NCBI GenBank assembly: GCA_027065695.1
Contig: JAMONP010000029.1
Span: 1-42,351 of the forward strand
DNA: 42,351 nucleotides
Origin: Desulfuromonadales bacterium
GTDB taxonomy: Bacteria > Desulfobacterota > Desulfuromonadia > Desulfuromonadales > BM103
Direction of reading: 5' to 3'
Part shown: positions 1-8,872 of the stretch, one piece after another
Layout of the letters: each line of letters opens with the position of its first letter
Position numbering within the stretch: the first letter of the stretch is position 1
Notes under the pieces: generated by a model
What the model saw: the letters and a program-made list of their open reading frames with translations, nothing else
Told to the model about the DNA's origin: nothing
Database searches by the model: none
Translations under genes and position numbers: made by a program

Positions 1-39
1 TTTTGGTTGCTGTCAAGGCGTGCTGATGAAGGCCTAGCG

Positions 40-66
40 TGCGTTAAGCCAAAGAGGCGCAACGCA
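40..66. other. Small hairpin at window edge
   Basis: TGCGTT at 40-45 pairs with AACGCA at 61-66, and GCC/GGC pair inside around an AAAGA loop. No T-tract follows on either strand, so it is not a convincing terminator. I see no gene in 1-118. Confidence 0.3.
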
Positions 67-118
67 GACAGCGGGCAAAAGGGCCATAATTAAAGGATAG
101 GATTAGCCGCACGGGACA

Positions 119-280
119 CTAGGTCAAAGGTCTCCCATAGGGGCCACCCTCCTGTAATGTCACAACAGGCACGGACGAAATGAGGTTGCCGTGGTACATG
201 TTTGCCGTCTTGACACATCCTCCAGACAGGATCAACAGGCAGATAAAACTCAGATAGATGGTTTTTACTTTAACAGACAT
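119..280 (-). CDS. Very small putative lipoprotein (53 aa)
   Basis: A 53-residue reading frame starts at an ATG preceded by GGAG 9 nt upstream. The N-terminus is a basic start (MSVKVK), a hydrophobic run (residues 8-18) and a Cys at 22 in the context LSGGC, which resembles a lipobox although the residue at -3 is Ser rather than Leu. The remaining 31 residues contain no motif I recognise. An extended -10 promoter lies upstream, between this gene and the pur operon terminator, which supports real expression. It may be a complete small lipoprotein or the N-terminal stub of a longer one broken after residue 53; the other frames downstream gave no clear continuation. Function unknown. Confidence 0.45.
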   Translation of the reverse strand: MSVKVKTIYLSFICLLILSGGCVKTANMYHGNLISSVPVVTLQEGGPYGRPLT

Positions 281-309
281 AAGTAGAGCTCCATTCATAA
301 GATGCGATC

Positions 310-318
310 ATTATAACA
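310..318 (-). promoter_or_regulatory. Extended -10 promoter for the small lipoprotein
   Basis: On the minus strand the sequence TGTTATAAT is a perfect extended -10 element (TG-n-TATAAT), 30 nt before the lipoprotein ATG. No good -35 is visible; that region falls in the terminator palindrome upstream, as is tolerable for extended -10 promoters. Confidence 0.55.
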
Positions 319-319
319 G

Positions 320-350
320 AAAACAGGGGATGCGATATCGCATCCCCTGT
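320..350 (-). terminator. Rho-independent terminator of the pur/pyrE operon
   Basis: Positions 323-350 form a perfect 28-nt palindrome (14-bp arms). On the minus strand it runs into TTTT. It lies about 50 nt after the pyrE stop codon and ends the purB-purL-purQ-purF-pyrE transcript. Confidence 0.8.
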
Positions 351-397
351 CTTCTTCTAGTAACATTATGAGGAAATATTAGCAACCTGTCGGTCGC

Positions 398-955
398 TTA
401 CTTGACGACCTCAGTCCTGGTAAAAACTGACTTGAGAATCTGACCCTGGCCCTCAATATTTTCACGGGCACCTTCTTCGCGATCAACCAGAGTAATGACA
501 CCCAGAACTACCAGACCCTCCTGCTGGGCACGATCAACAGCCTTCATCGATGATCCTCCAGTGGTCGTGACATCCTCAACGACCACAACCCGTGAGCCTG
601 GTGGCAGATTTTTGCGTCCTTCCAACCACTGCCCGGTACCGTGCCCTTTCGGCTCTTTACGAATAATGAAAGCGTGGACCGGTTGCCCTTCAAGACCAGC
701 AGCAATCGAGGTTGCCGTGGCAATCGGATCAGCCCCCATAGTCAGACCGCCAACACCATGAATCGGGCCGTCAAATGTCTTCACGATATCCCAGAAAGCC
801 TTACCGACCAGCAGACCACCTGTTGCGTGCAGAGCTGTTTGCTTGCCATCAAAATAAAAGTTACTCTTGCGCCCTGAAGCAAGAGTAACTTCACGCTCCT
901 CGTAAGACAACTCGCGCACAATCTTCATTAATTCATTACGTTCCTGTACTGTCAT
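398..955 (-). CDS. pyrE: Orotate phosphoribosyltransferase
   Basis: PyrE transfers the phosphoribosyl group of PRPP to orotate, giving OMP, the fifth step of UMP synthesis. The 185-aa length is usual for the family. The PRPP-binding motif VVVVEDVTTTGGSS is at about residues 123-136, and the KPKGHGTG-like flexible catalytic loop appears as KEPKGHGTGQWLEG before it. The start is supported by GAGGAG 6 nt upstream of the ATG. It is the last gene of a minus-strand operon with purB, purL, purQ and purF, so purine and pyrimidine synthesis are transcribed together here; both pathways consume PRPP. The terminator at 320-350 follows. Identification is secure. Confidence 0.95.
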   Translation of the reverse strand: MTVQERNELMKIVRELSYEEREVTLASGRKSNFYFDGKQTALHATGGLLVGKAFWDIVKTFDGPIHGVGGLTMGADPIATATSIAAGLEGQPVHAFIIRKEPKGHGTGQWLEGRKNLPPGSRVVVVEDVTTTGGSSMKAVDRAQQEGLVVLGVITLVDREEGARENIEGQGQILKSVFTRTEVVK

Positions 956-1024
956 ATATATCTCCTCAATAACTTTCCGAATAAAATTCTCTATAAGTTG
1001 TTTTTCGCATTCCTCGTCCCACCA

Positions 1025-2434
1025 TTAAAAAAGCCCCAACTGACTATCAGCCTTCAAGCGTGGGAATTTAACCGGATAACAACCACTGAAACAGGCATCG
1101 CAGAAACAACCTTTAGCTAAGCCACCGGGCGCACCGGCCGACGAAAGCATTCCTTCCTGGCTCAGATAACCGAGGCTGTCTGCGGTAATGTAACGACTGA
1201 TCTCATCGACCGTATGTGACGAAGATATCAGCTCTTTGCGTGAAGGGGTGTCAATGCCATAGTAACAAGGAAAACTGGTAGGTGGGCTGGAGATACGCAT
1301 ATGCACCTCACGGGCACCGGCATTGCGAATCATTTTGACAATCTTACGGGCCGTAGTGCCGCGCACTATGGAGTCGTCTACGACAATAACACGTTTGCCC
1401 TCAATCACCTCTCGGACCGGATTGAGCTTGATTTTAACACCGAAGTGACGAATCGACTGCTGTGGTTCGATAAAGGTTCGTCCGACATAGTGATTGCGGA
1501 TCAAACCTAATTCAAATGGGATACCAGACTCTTCGGCATAGCCGATAGTCGCAGGAACCCCTGAATCCGGCACAGCAATGACAACGTCAGCTTCAACCAT
1601 GTGCTCTCGGGCCAGCTGACGGCCGAGTTCCTTACGTACCTTGTAAACCTGTTCACCGAATATGGTACTGTCCGGACGGGCAAAATAGACAAATTCGAAG
1701 ATACAGGATGATGGTGCGGTTTCCTTGAAAGGTTTATAGGATTTCAAACCATGCTTGTCGATCACGATCATTTCGCCTGGTTCCACCTCACGGATGAATT
1801 CAGCTTCAATCAGATCAAAGGCACAGGTTTCTGAGGCAATCACATAGCCCTCATTGAGCTTGCCTAGCGCCAGCGGTCGAAAACCGTTTGGGTCGCGTAC
1901 GGCAACCATTCTGGTTTCAGTCAGGAAAACAATACTGTATGCACCCTTGACTGCCATCATCGACTCAGCAACACGGTCTGCCAGCAAATCGCTTTGCGAT
2001 TTTGCCAGGAGGTGGATCAGGACTTCTGTATCTGATGTTGTGGAAAAGATCGAACCGGTATGTTCCAGGTTGTTGCGGATCTCCTGGGCGTTTACCAGGT
2101 TGCCGTTATGAGCGACAGCAATGCTGCCGCGAGCATAATCAACCATGATTGGCTGGACATTCTTTAAATCACTACTACCCGCCGTTGAGTAACGTACATG
2201 GCCGACGGCGTTACGACCAGGGAGTCCATCAAAGGTCTCGTCACGCCTGAAAACATCGGAAACCAAGCCCATGCCACGATACGCCCGCAGGCTCTTGCCG
2301 TCACCAGCAACAATGCCGCAACTTTCCTGCCCTCGATGTTGCAAAGCATAAAGTCCGAGATAGGTCAAATTGGCGGCCTCCGGATGGCCAAAAACACCGA
2401 AGACACCGCATTCATCCTGAAACTTATCATGCAT
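1025..2434 (-). CDS. purF: Amidophosphoribosyltransferase
   Basis: PurF makes 5-phosphoribosylamine from PRPP and glutamine, the committed step of purine synthesis. The 469-aa protein has an N-terminal class II glutamine amidotransferase domain whose nucleophile is Cys9 (DECGVFG), so an 8-residue propeptide is presumably removed. The C-terminal phosphoribosyltransferase domain carries the PRPP loop [14 protein letters not shown]. Cysteines near the end (PCYYG, and the cluster [11 protein letters not shown]) match the Bacillus-type form, which binds an oxygen-sensitive [4Fe-4S] cluster, fitting an anaerobe. GGAG lies 13 nt upstream of the ATG, a rather long spacing. It sits between purQ and pyrE in the operon. 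Confidence 0.96.
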   Translation of the reverse strand: MHDKFQDECGVFGVFGHPEAANLTYLGLYALQHRGQESCGIVAGDGKSLRAYRGMGLVSDVFRRDETFDGLPGRNAVGHVRYSTAGSSDLKNVQPIMVDYARGSIAVAHNGNLVNAQEIRNNLEHTGSIFSTTSDTEVLIHLLAKSQSDLLADRVAESMMAVKGAYSIVFLTETRMVAVRDPNGFRPLALGKLNEGYVIASETCAFDLIEAEFIREVEPGEMIVIDKHGLKSYKPFKETAPSSCIFEFVYFARPDSTIFGEQVYKVRKELGRQLAREHMVEADVVIAVPDSGVPATIGYAEESGIPFELGLIRNHYVGRTFIEPQQSIRHFGVKIKLNPVREVIEGKRVIVVDDSIVRGTTARKIVKMIRNAGAREVHMRISSPPTSFPCYYGIDTPSRKELISSSHTVDEISRYITADSLGYLSQEGMLSSAGAPGGLAKGCFCDACFSGCYPVKFPRLKADSQLGLF

Positions 2435-2508
2435 AATTTTATAAGTTCTCCGCAGCTGAACAATCAGCCTTTAAGATGTTTGGTTCAAGCTTTTTCGCAC
2501 TACATTCT

Positions 2509-3339
2509 TTAAAGCAGACTCTCACGAATATACTCAACTGCATTGTTATACAAGAGTAATCCCATACCATCTTCTGGAAGTTCAGGTTCACGGGTCCAGC
2601 GCGGATGATGCGTCCGGTGGAGGTAGGCCTCAGGATGCGGCATCAGGCCAAAGAGTCGTCCGGTTTCATCACAGACCCCGGCGATAGCCGCCACAGAACC
2701 ATTCGGGTTCAGGGGATATTCCATAACCGGAGACTGATACTCCGCACTGCTATACTTTACCACTGCCAGGTGCTTCGCTTCGATCTCCTGCAACACAAGA
2801 TCGCTCTCTACAACAAACTTACCTTCACCATGGCGAACAGGCAGATAGATACCATCAAGGCCTCGGGTAAAGATACAAGGTGATTCTGAGTCAACCTTGA
2901 GATAGCACCAACGATCTTCAAAACGGCCACCATCGTTAAAAGTCAGCGTTGCCGATTGCTTGCGATAATCACCACCAAGAGCTGGCAACAGACCCATTTT
3001 GGTCATCAATTGGAAACCGTTGCATACCCCCATAATCAGTTTGCCGTCGGCAATAAAACGCTGGAGCTGATCACTCAGGGTTTCGGTACTGTCCTTGACT
3101 ACAGCATGGCACAGACGATTAGCCCCGGCCTTAGCACTGCCGAGATCATCTCCATCAAGAAACCCACCAGCCAGGTTGAGAAAATGATAATCATCAAGCC
3201 GCACCCTCCCGGAAAGAAGCTCAGCGACATGCACTATATCAACTACCTCGGCACCGGCCAGTCGACAGGCATTGGCTACTTCACGCTCACAGTTAGTTCC
3301 GTTACCGGAAATGACAACTGCCCGTACTTGCTTCGCCAT
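2509..3339 (-). CDS. purQ: FGAM synthase, glutaminase subunit
   Basis: PurQ hydrolyses glutamine and passes ammonia to PurL for the fourth step of purine synthesis. The 276-aa protein is a class I glutamine amidotransferase: nucleophile Cys in GVCNGFQLM and the catalytic His/Glu in MPHPEAYLHRTHHP. I chose the ATG at 3339 because it is 2 nt after the purL stop and has GGGAG at good distance; an in-frame upstream extension of 10 residues would run into purL without a ribosome site. At 276 aa it is longer than the roughly 225-aa Bacillus PurQ. The purL-purQ spacing suggests translational coupling, which matches their 1:1 complex. Confidence 0.94.
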   Translation of the reverse strand: MAKQVRAVVISGNGTNCEREVANACRLAGAEVVDIVHVAELLSGRVRLDDYHFLNLAGGFLDGDDLGSAKAGANRLCHAVVKDSTETLSDQLQRFIADGKLIMGVCNGFQLMTKMGLLPALGGDYRKQSATLTFNDGGRFEDRWCYLKVDSESPCIFTRGLDGIYLPVRHGEGKFVVESDLVLQEIEAKHLAVVKYSSAEYQSPVMEYPLNPNGSVAAIAGVCDETGRLFGLMPHPEAYLHRTHHPRWTREPELPEDGMGLLLYNNAVEYIRESLL

Positions 3340-3341
3340 AA

Positions 3342-6323
3342 TTACATCTCCCGTAGCGGGCTCTGCCACGCTTCCTTGAGATCATCAATTGTGCTGTGTA
3401 CCATAACCTTACTCTGCAACCCAATGATCTTCAGATATTCGTCGCCGGAGACCAGGCCGATGCAGGCACACACCTGATCGCTAAAAAGGTCTTCAAAACG
3501 CTTCTGGTTGCCTGGTTTGATTGTCACCAACAAGCGACTGGCAGATTCACTATACAAAAGTTTGTCTTCACGCATAGCAACATCGGTCGGGACCTTGCCA
3601 AGATCGACTTCCAAACCAAAGCCGCCTGCGAAAGCCGTTTCTGCCATGGCCACGCCCAAGCCGCCATCTGAAAGGTCGTGACAGGAGGCTAGCAAGCCCT
3701 CCTCTTGGGCCTTATTGACTGTACGATAACGCTGCAGTGCATTTTTCGCGTCAACCTTTGGTACATTACGACCTATCTTTTCGTGTATGGCGTAATATTC
3801 AGAACCACCAAGCTCATCGTGGGTAGATCCCAGCAGATAAACGAGATCACCGGGTGCCTTGGCATCCATGGTGACCGCCTTGCGCAAATCATTAATTTTA
3901 CCAATCACCGAGAAGAGCACGGTCGGTGGGATTGAGATCTTGGTGTCGCCGACCATATAGTCGTTTTTCATCGAATCCTTACCGGAGATCAGCGGCACGC
4001 CGAAGGCAAGACAGTAATTGTAAAGAGCCTGATTGGCCCGCACCAGCTGCGCAGCCTTGTATTCGCCGTCCGGGGTCTTCTCGCTGGCGACAGGATCACA
4101 CCAGCAGAAATTGTCAAGACCGGCCACGTGGTCGATATTGCCGCCCACAGACACATAGTTACGCAGACCTTCATCAATCGCATTAGCCATCATGTGGTAA
4201 GTATCGATATCACTGTAGCTCGGGCAGATACCATGCGCGACCACAACACCTTCAAAAGAATCAAAGAGGGGCCGCATAACAGCAGCATCGGAGGGGCCAT
4301 CATTGGTGACACCGACCAACGGCTTGATCACCGTTCCAGCTTGAACTTCATGATCATAACGACGAACGACTGATTCCTTGGAGCAGATATCAAGTCGGCC
4401 GAGCATTTGCCGTAGTGTGGCATCCATATCGGATGGCTGGGGGAAATCCGGTTCCTGATGTGTAGGAGGTATCCAGCGAGCCGACAACACCATCTGCGGG
4501 ACCCCATCGTGAATGAACTCCATCGGCAGGTAGGTGGCAGTCTCCCCCTGGTAAAGACAGTGAAAGTAACCGGAGTCGGTAAATTGGCCAAGGTCCGTGA
4601 TTTCGACACCCATTTCGGCGGCCAGGGTTGAGAATTCAGTCAACTTCTCAGGCGGCACGGCCATGGTCATGCGCTCCTGAGCTTCCGAGATCAAAATCTC
4701 CCAGGGCTGCAGGCCACTGTATTTTAGCGGGGCACGGTCAAGGTGCATCTCAAAGCCGCCGGTATCTTCCGACATCTCACCAACAGATGACGACAGACCA
4801 CCTGCGCCATTATCGGTAATCGCATTGTAGAGACCACGATCACGGGCGATGATCAGGAAATCGAACATTCGTCTCTGCGTAATCGGGTCGCCGATCTGCA
4901 CAGCCGTGACCGGTGAACCTTCATGGAGCTCCTCCGACGAGAAGGTCGCCCCGTGGATGCCGTCCTTGCCGACGCGCCCGCCAGCCATGACGATGCGGTC
5001 GCCAACCACGGCTTTTTTCTCATGGCACGGTTTGCCATTGAGCATTCGCGGCATGATCGCCCCGGTTCCACAGTAAACCAGCGGCTTACCGGCAAATCGC
5101 TCATCAAAAACCAGCGAGCCGTTGACAGTGGGAATACCACTTTTGTTGCCGCCGTGCTCAACTCCTTCAACAACACCCTCAAAAATTCGGCGGGGATGCA
5201 GCAAACGTGGCGGCAAAGGCTTATCGTAGAAAGGTGAAGCAAAGCAGAAAACATCGGTATTAAACATCAGGCGAGCCCCCATACCGGTACCGAAAGGATC
5301 ACGATTACAGCCAACGATGCCAGTCAAGGCTCCGCCGTAAGGGTCAAGTGCACTCGGTGAGTTATGGGTTTCTACCTTAAAGACCAAACTCCAGTCATCA
5401 TTAAACCTGATAACACCGGCATTGTCCTTGAAAACCGACAGGCAGATATCTTCATCACCCTTGGCTTTGCGAACATCTGCCGTGACCTGCATGATACAGC
5501 TTTTAAAAAGCGAGTTAATGACTTCTTTCTGTCCTTGATCGTCTTCGTATTCAATAAGTGCAGAGAAAATCTTGTGCTTGCAGTGCTCGCTCCAGGTCTG
5601 GGCCAGAGCTTCCAGCTCAGCGTCGGTAGGCATGGCACCGAGGCCGACCTGTTTGCGGGCGGCAAGCACTTTCTCCTGGCGGAAGAAGAGCTGGATCGCC
5701 TTCATCTCCTCAAGGTTCAAAGCGAGCATTCCCTGGCGACTAATCTGCATCAGCTCATCATCGGAGATCTCCAGATCGACAGGACAAATCTCCGGTTTGG
5801 TGCTGCTGGTCACTTTAGGAACTGTAACCGAAACCCCTTGAATACTGTCAAAATCGGCCCTGGCAACGATATCCCAACGTTGAATCAGGCCATTACCGAG
5901 AAAATCACGAGCGATGCGTTCGGCATCGTCAACCGAGATATCACCGGAGAGGAGATATTGCACCGAGGTATAGACACCTTCCTCCGCAGCAAAGTCACGG
6001 CCGGTCTGATACTGGATTGCTTCACGTGCTGTCCTGCCGACGTTATCGGTGACACCAGGTCGATAGCCAACCTCAACCAGCACATCGAAATCATCGGCAA
6101 GCGGCTGATTGATAGCGTAGTCCTGAATGATCGGATCACTGAACGGTCCGGCAGCAGCCGTAGCAACTTCCTCTTCAGATAGTTGCGCATCAACGGTATA
6201 GACATCGAGAGTACGAACCGCTCGCAGTTCAATGCCAAGATGTTCACGAATCTCACGACGCACCCGCTCACCACGAGCATCGCGAACATTATCTTTAAGA
6301 CCGACTACTATTCGCCAAGCCAT
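3342..6323 (-). CDS. purL: FGAM synthase, PurS-PurS-PurL fusion
   Basis: This subunit converts FGAR to FGAM with ATP and ammonia supplied by PurQ. The 993-aa length is between the small PurL (about 740 aa) and the large fused enzyme (about 1300 aa). Residues 1-75 and 78-155 look like two successive PurS-type domains (IVVGLKDNVRDARGERV and VLVEVGYRPGVTDNVGRTA begin each). The two AIRS-like halves of PurL follow from about residue 188, with motifs AQTWSEHCKHKIF, KVETHNSPSALDPYGG and HDLSDGGLGVAMAE. PurS normally bridges PurL and PurQ as a separate dimer; here it seems to be supplied in cis as a tandem pair. AAGGAG lies 5 nt before the ATG. The separate purQ gene follows immediately. Confidence 0.93.
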   Translation of the reverse strand: MAWRIVVGLKDNVRDARGERVRREIREHLGIELRAVRTLDVYTVDAQLSEEEVATAAAGPFSDPIIQDYAINQPLADDFDVLVEVGYRPGVTDNVGRTAREAIQYQTGRDFAAEEGVYTSVQYLLSGDISVDDAERIARDFLGNGLIQRWDIVARADFDSIQGVSVTVPKVTSSTKPEICPVDLEISDDELMQISRQGMLALNLEEMKAIQLFFRQEKVLAARKQVGLGAMPTDAELEALAQTWSEHCKHKIFSALIEYEDDQGQKEVINSLFKSCIMQVTADVRKAKGDEDICLSVFKDNAGVIRFNDDWSLVFKVETHNSPSALDPYGGALTGIVGCNRDPFGTGMGARLMFNTDVFCFASPFYDKPLPPRLLHPRRIFEGVVEGVEHGGNKSGIPTVNGSLVFDERFAGKPLVYCGTGAIMPRMLNGKPCHEKKAVVGDRIVMAGGRVGKDGIHGATFSSEELHEGSPVTAVQIGDPITQRRMFDFLIIARDRGLYNAITDNGAGGLSSSVGEMSEDTGGFEMHLDRAPLKYSGLQPWEILISEAQERMTMAVPPEKLTEFSTLAAEMGVEITDLGQFTDSGYFHCLYQGETATYLPMEFIHDGVPQMVLSARWIPPTHQEPDFPQPSDMDATLRQMLGRLDICSKESVVRRYDHEVQAGTVIKPLVGVTNDGPSDAAVMRPLFDSFEGVVVAHGICPSYSDIDTYHMMANAIDEGLRNYVSVGGNIDHVAGLDNFCWCDPVASEKTPDGEYKAAQLVRANQALYNYCLAFGVPLISGKDSMKNDYMVGDTKISIPPTVLFSVIGKINDLRKAVTMDAKAPGDLVYLLGSTHDELGGSEYYAIHEKIGRNVPKVDAKNALQRYRTVNKAQEEGLLASCHDLSDGGLGVAMAETAFAGGFGLEVDLGKVPTDVAMREDKLLYSESASRLLVTIKPGNQKRFEDLFSDQVCACIGLVSGDEYLKIIGLQSKVMVHSTIDDLKEAWQSPLREM

Positions 6324-6363
6324 GAAAACTCCTTAAACTACCCAAACAAAATATTTTGAATAT

Positions 6364-6494
6364 TTAACCACGAAGAGCGCGAAGCACACTAAGGAACCTC
6401 GAATAAACAACAAATCATGGCTAAAGCAAAATCCATAAACTTTACCCCAAAAGCCTTAGGGTTTTCTTAGTGTCCTTCGTTCCCTTCGTGGTTA
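6364..6494. repeat. Dispersed palindromic repeat, family A, copy 1
   Basis: The ends are inverted: TTAACCACGAAG at 6364-6375 against CTTCGTGGTTAA at 6483-6494. Tandem-like CGAAG/CTTCG words extend inward on both sides. The centre (CCCCAAAAGCCTTAGGGTTTTCTTA) matches the centre of copy 2 at 7846-7944. It fills most of the purB-purL gap and is probably transcribed with the operon as a long hairpin. Confidence 0.75.
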
Positions 6495-6497
6495 AAG

Positions 6498-7793
6498 TTA
6501 CCCCCCAAACACCCGCTTAAAAATCGTATCTACATGCTTCAAGTGGTAATCAAGATCGAAAGATTCACGAATTTTCTCCTCTCCTAAAGCCTCAACTACG
6601 GCCGCATCGGCAAGCAATTCCTCTTGAAAATCCTTACCCTCATCCCAGACCTTCATAGCGTTACGCTGCACCATGCGGTAAGCCTCTTCTCGTGAGACGC
6701 CAGCCTGGGTCAGGTCGAGAAGAATTTTTTGTGAGAAGACCAGGCCACGCATCTGGTTGAGATTTCTCAGCATGTTATCCGGGTAAACCACCAGGTTTTT
6801 GATCAATCCGTTCAAGCGGCGTAGCGAGAAATCGAGAGCGACTGTAGCATCAGGGCCGATATAGCGTTCCACCGAGGAGTGTGAAATATCACGCTCATGC
6901 CAGAGGGCAATATTTTCCATGGCCGGCATTGCAAAGGAACGAATGTAACGGGCCTGGCCGGTCAGATTTTCGGAAAGAATCGGATTACGCTTGTGCGGCA
7001 TGGCCGAGGAACCTTTCTGGCCTTTACTGAAGAATTCCTCAACCTCAAGAACTTCGGTCCGCTGCAAGTGACGAATCTCTACAGCGATTCGCTCCAGGGA
7101 GGATGCAGTAATAGCAAGGGCGCAGAAGAATTCGGCGTGACGATCACGCGGTATAACCTGGGTCGAAACCGGCTCGGGACGCAGACCGAGTTTCTCACAC
7201 ACATATTCCTCGACAACCGGATCAATGTTGGCAAAAGTGCCGACTGCGCCAGAAAGGGCTCCGGTAGCGATACTTTCCCTTGCAGCCTTAAGACGTCTCC
7301 GATTGCGGGTCATCTCGGCATACCAGGACGCCAGTTTCAGGCCAAAGGTAACCGGCTCGGCATGAATACCATGTGAACGACCGATACAGACAGTATCTTT
7401 ATGCTCGAGAGCACGTGCTTTTGTTGATTCAAGCACCATGTCCAGATCAGCCAACAGTTCATCTGCAGACTGGACCAGTTGCACCGAAAAACAGGTATCC
7501 AGGACGTCGGAAGAGGTCATCCCCTGATGAATGAAACGAGCCTCGGGACCGACATATTCAGCCACAGAGGTCAAAAAAGCGATAACATCATGCTTGACCT
7601 CAGCTTCGATGGCATCAATTCGAGCGATATCGAAATCACCCTTTTCACGAATAACCTGCACGGCCTCTGTAGGTATAACACCAAGCTCGGCCTGCTTTTC
7701 ACAAGCAAGTGTTTCAATTTCAAGCCAGATGCGGAAGCGATTTTCCGGCTCCCATATTTGCGCCATTTCTGGCCGCGTGTAACGTGGAATCAT
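6498..7793 (-). CDS. purB: Adenylosuccinate lyase
   Basis: PurB splits fumarate from SAICAR and from adenylosuccinate, acting both in IMP synthesis and in the IMP-to-AMP branch. The 431-aa protein belongs to the fumarase/aspartase superfamily; the signature loop SSAMPHKRNPILSENL holds the catalytic Ser, and TSSDVLDTC and GRSHGIHAEPVTFG are the other active-site segments. GAGGAG lies 8 nt upstream of the ATG. It is the first gene of the operon purB-purL-purQ-purF-pyrE and is flanked on both sides by copies of repeat family A. No convincing sigma-70 promoter could be picked out upstream, where the repeat fills the space. Confidence 0.95.
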   Translation of the reverse strand: MIPRYTRPEMAQIWEPENRFRIWLEIETLACEKQAELGVIPTEAVQVIREKGDFDIARIDAIEAEVKHDVIAFLTSVAEYVGPEARFIHQGMTSSDVLDTCFSVQLVQSADELLADLDMVLESTKARALEHKDTVCIGRSHGIHAEPVTFGLKLASWYAEMTRNRRRLKAARESIATGALSGAVGTFANIDPVVEEYVCEKLGLRPEPVSTQVIPRDRHAEFFCALAITASSLERIAVEIRHLQRTEVLEVEEFFSKGQKGSSAMPHKRNPILSENLTGQARYIRSFAMPAMENIALWHERDISHSSVERYIGPDATVALDFSLRRLNGLIKNLVVYPDNMLRNLNQMRGLVFSQKILLDLTQAGVSREEAYRMVQRNAMKVWDEGKDFQEELLADAAVVEALGEEKIRESFDLDYHLKHVDTIFKRVFGG

Positions 7794-7845
7794 TCGCCAA
7801 TCTCCTCAAATTTATTAAGTCACGATAGCTGTTGCGAAGAGTTGT

Positions 7846-7944
7846 TCACCACGAAGCACACGAAGAACACAGAGTAAACATTCAAGAAAGGTTTTCCCAA
7901 AAAGCCCTAAAAGGTTTCTTCGTGCCTTTCGTGTCCTTCGTGGT
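7846..7944. repeat. Dispersed palindromic repeat, family A, copy 2
   Basis: Inverted ends CACCACGAAG (from 7847) and CTTCGTGGT (to 7944), with internal CGAAG/TTCGTG words and a centre homologous to copy 1. It lies between purB and the metallo-hydrolase gene, upstream of the pur operon. Confidence 0.72.
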
Positions 7945-7990
7945 AATACAGCAATTCAAGCTTACAACCTTACAACCATAGGGACAGTCC

Positions 7991-8758
7991 CTAAGCCGCC
8001 CACATCGTTGGTAGATTCTGTCGTCCGATAAGCACTTCTGGCGCACAGACGTTCTGTTTGTTCAACACATGGTTAACCGCGTCCAGAGCCAGTTTCGGAC
8101 GATTGTTGGTCTCACTCAGATGACCGAGAAAAACCGTTTCCAAACCTTCCCAAAGCAAGTTTTGCAATAAAGAACCACCCGCAATATTGGAGAGATGCCC
8201 ATGATTACCGCGAACACGCTGTTTCAAAAACCAGGGATAGGGACCATCACGCAACATCTCTTCATCGTGATTGGTTTCAAGTACCAGAGCACGACATTCC
8301 CGCAGGCACTCCACCACCAAACGAGTCGCAACACCGAGATCGGTAGCGACCCCTATTTTGCCCTGCTCTCCCGAGAGCGTAAATCCAACCGGTGCCAGGG
8401 AATCGTGCGTGATTGCAAAAGGCCTGATGGTCAGGTCGTTCACAATAAAATCTTCACCATCGGCAAACTCATGCACACACTCAGACTTGCCGACATCCGG
8501 CAACTTTCGAGCCAGATCGGTTTGCAGGTAGACCGAGAGACCAAGTTGACGAACCAGTGGACCGAGACCACGCACATGATCAGTATGCTCATGCGTAATC
8601 AGCAAAGCATTGAGACTCTCTGCCTCAACCCCGATCGACGCAAGTCGCTTGCGTAATTCTCGTGCCGAGATACCGGCATCAACCAGCAGTCGCGTCTGGC
8701 CTGATTCAACCAGAAGGGAATTACCTTTACTGCCACTTGCCAGCAGGCAGATTCTCAT
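7991..8758 (-). CDS. MBL-fold metallo-hydrolase, YycJ/WalJ-like
   Basis: This 255-aa protein is a metallo-beta-lactamase-fold hydrolase. The metal-binding motif THEHTDH (His56, His58, Asp60, His61) is intact, followed by later conserved His residues (TNHDEEML, RGNHGHLSN, LGHLSETNN). The N-terminus MRICLLASGSKGNS is typical of the YycJ/WalJ group, whose members have been linked to DNA repair or cell-wall control as putative exonucleases. The exact substrate cannot be told from sequence. It lies 114 bp downstream of a histidine kinase gene on the same strand; the Firmicute walJ gene is also clustered with a PAS-containing kinase (walK), though the orthology here is uncertain. A small palindrome AGGGACAGTCCCT overlaps its stop codon. 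Confidence 0.85.
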   Translation of the reverse strand: MRICLLASGSKGNSLLVESGQTRLLVDAGISARELRKRLASIGVEAESLNALLITHEHTDHVRGLGPLVRQLGLSVYLQTDLARKLPDVGKSECVHEFADGEDFIVNDLTIRPFAITHDSLAPVGFTLSGEQGKIGVATDLGVATRLVVECLRECRALVLETNHDEEMLRDGPYPWFLKQRVRGNHGHLSNIAGGSLLQNLLWEGLETVFLGHLSETNNRPKLALDAVNHVLNKQNVCAPEVLIGRQNLPTMWAA

Positions 8759-8872
8759 ATTTGATCCATATAATGATTTATTGCGAGTATATTCTTAATT
8801 GTAAATCTGGACGGATACATATCGCAAGAGAGCGAATGATGCAAGCGTGAATTGTCGCTGTTTCTTGTCAAG

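Noticed and set aside
7979-7993. AGGGACAGTCCCT palindrome as a regulatory site
   Set aside because: Single short palindrome overlapping a stop codon, no second copy near by; nothing to support a function.
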